Below are positions 63,936-64,000 of a stretch of DNA of 64,000 nt, piece by piece. How positions within the stretch are numbered: the stretch's first letter is position 1; every line of letters starts with the position of its first letter. A program made the position numbers and the translations under genes. Origin of the DNA: Myxococcales bacterium (GTDB taxonomy: Bacteria; Myxococcota_A; Polyangia; Nannocystales; Nannocystaceae). Location of the stretch: positions 523,988-587,987 of the forward strand of contig JACKDV010000004.1 in assembly GCA_020633315.1 (NCBI GenBank), written 5' to 3'. Under the pieces are notes generated by a model. That model was not told the origin of the DNA. It ran no database searches and saw only the letters and a list, made by a program, of their open reading frames with translations.

Positions 63936-64000
63936 CGGGTCACCCTAGCACCCGAGGAGAATGCGAACGTTGCGACACGCGCTCCTCGAGTGATTCGTAG

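Overview
The window is very GC-rich chromosomal DNA from a bacterium, most likely a myxobacterium of the Nannocystineae type (Nannocystis, Plesiocystis or Enhygromyxa relatives). This assignment is an inference. It rests on many lipoproteins whose signal peptide is followed by a Ser/Thr/Gly-rich linker, on three proteins with MYXO-CTERM-like tails (Cys motif, hydrophobic helix, Arg cluster), on five large Ser/Thr kinases paired with ECF-type sigma factors, and on fibro-slime, spherulin-4, FG-GAP and peptidase S74 domains. I see no tRNA, rRNA, CRISPR array, insertion sequence or phage. Genes are dense and several operons have 4- or 8-base overlaps.

Layout. 0.1-8 kb: trypsin-like MYXO-CTERM protease, acyl-CoA ligase, two small exported proteins, MpaB-like oxygenase, FMN reductase, Cys-rich lipoprotein, steroid 5-alpha-reductase-like protein. 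8.3-12.2 kb: Ser/Thr kinase, coupled small protein, sigma factor. 12.2-17.4 kb: fibro-slime lipoprotein, 3-beta-HSD-like epimerase, and a three-gene operon (exported protein, sigma factor, FecR-like anti-sigma). 17.4-24.4 kb: BBP2-like porin, a major vault protein homologue, an LTA4H-like M1 aminopeptidase and a lipoprotein. 24.5-29.2 kb: zinc-ribbon kinase, glycogen phosphorylase, TIR protein. 29.3-31.3 kb: kinase plus sigma factor. 31.3-35.6 kb: RND pump and its adaptor. 35.7-36.5 kb: a decayed ATPase/DUF3226 locus. 37.3-39.8 kb: a Mla-like lipid transport operon whose ATPase subunit has lost its catalytic motifs. 39.8-48.4 kb: mostly lipoproteins (spherulin-4, FG-GAP, Cys-rich, S74) and a UbiB-family kinase. 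48.7-54.9 kb: TPR-like MYXO-CTERM protein, sigma factor, kinase and lipoprotein, the last three overlapping. 55-57.7 kb: divergent front-end desaturase and cyclopropane fatty acid synthase. 57.7-61 kb: divergent sigma factor and kinase. 61-63.9 kb: serine protease lipoprotein and cytochrome P450.

How the genes work together. Four kinase/sigma modules recur. In them the acidic part of the sigma region 2.2 motif is altered and a Thr or Ser sits where the FecR-linked sigma factor has Val, so activation by phosphorylation is a reasonable hypothesis. Membrane lipid genes are prominent (desaturase, cyclopropane synthase, acyl-CoA ligase, Mla-like transport, steroid-type reductase and dehydrogenase, P450). 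The most striking single genes are the vault protein homologue (18853-21315) and the pseudo-ATPase of the Mla-like operon (38104-38766).
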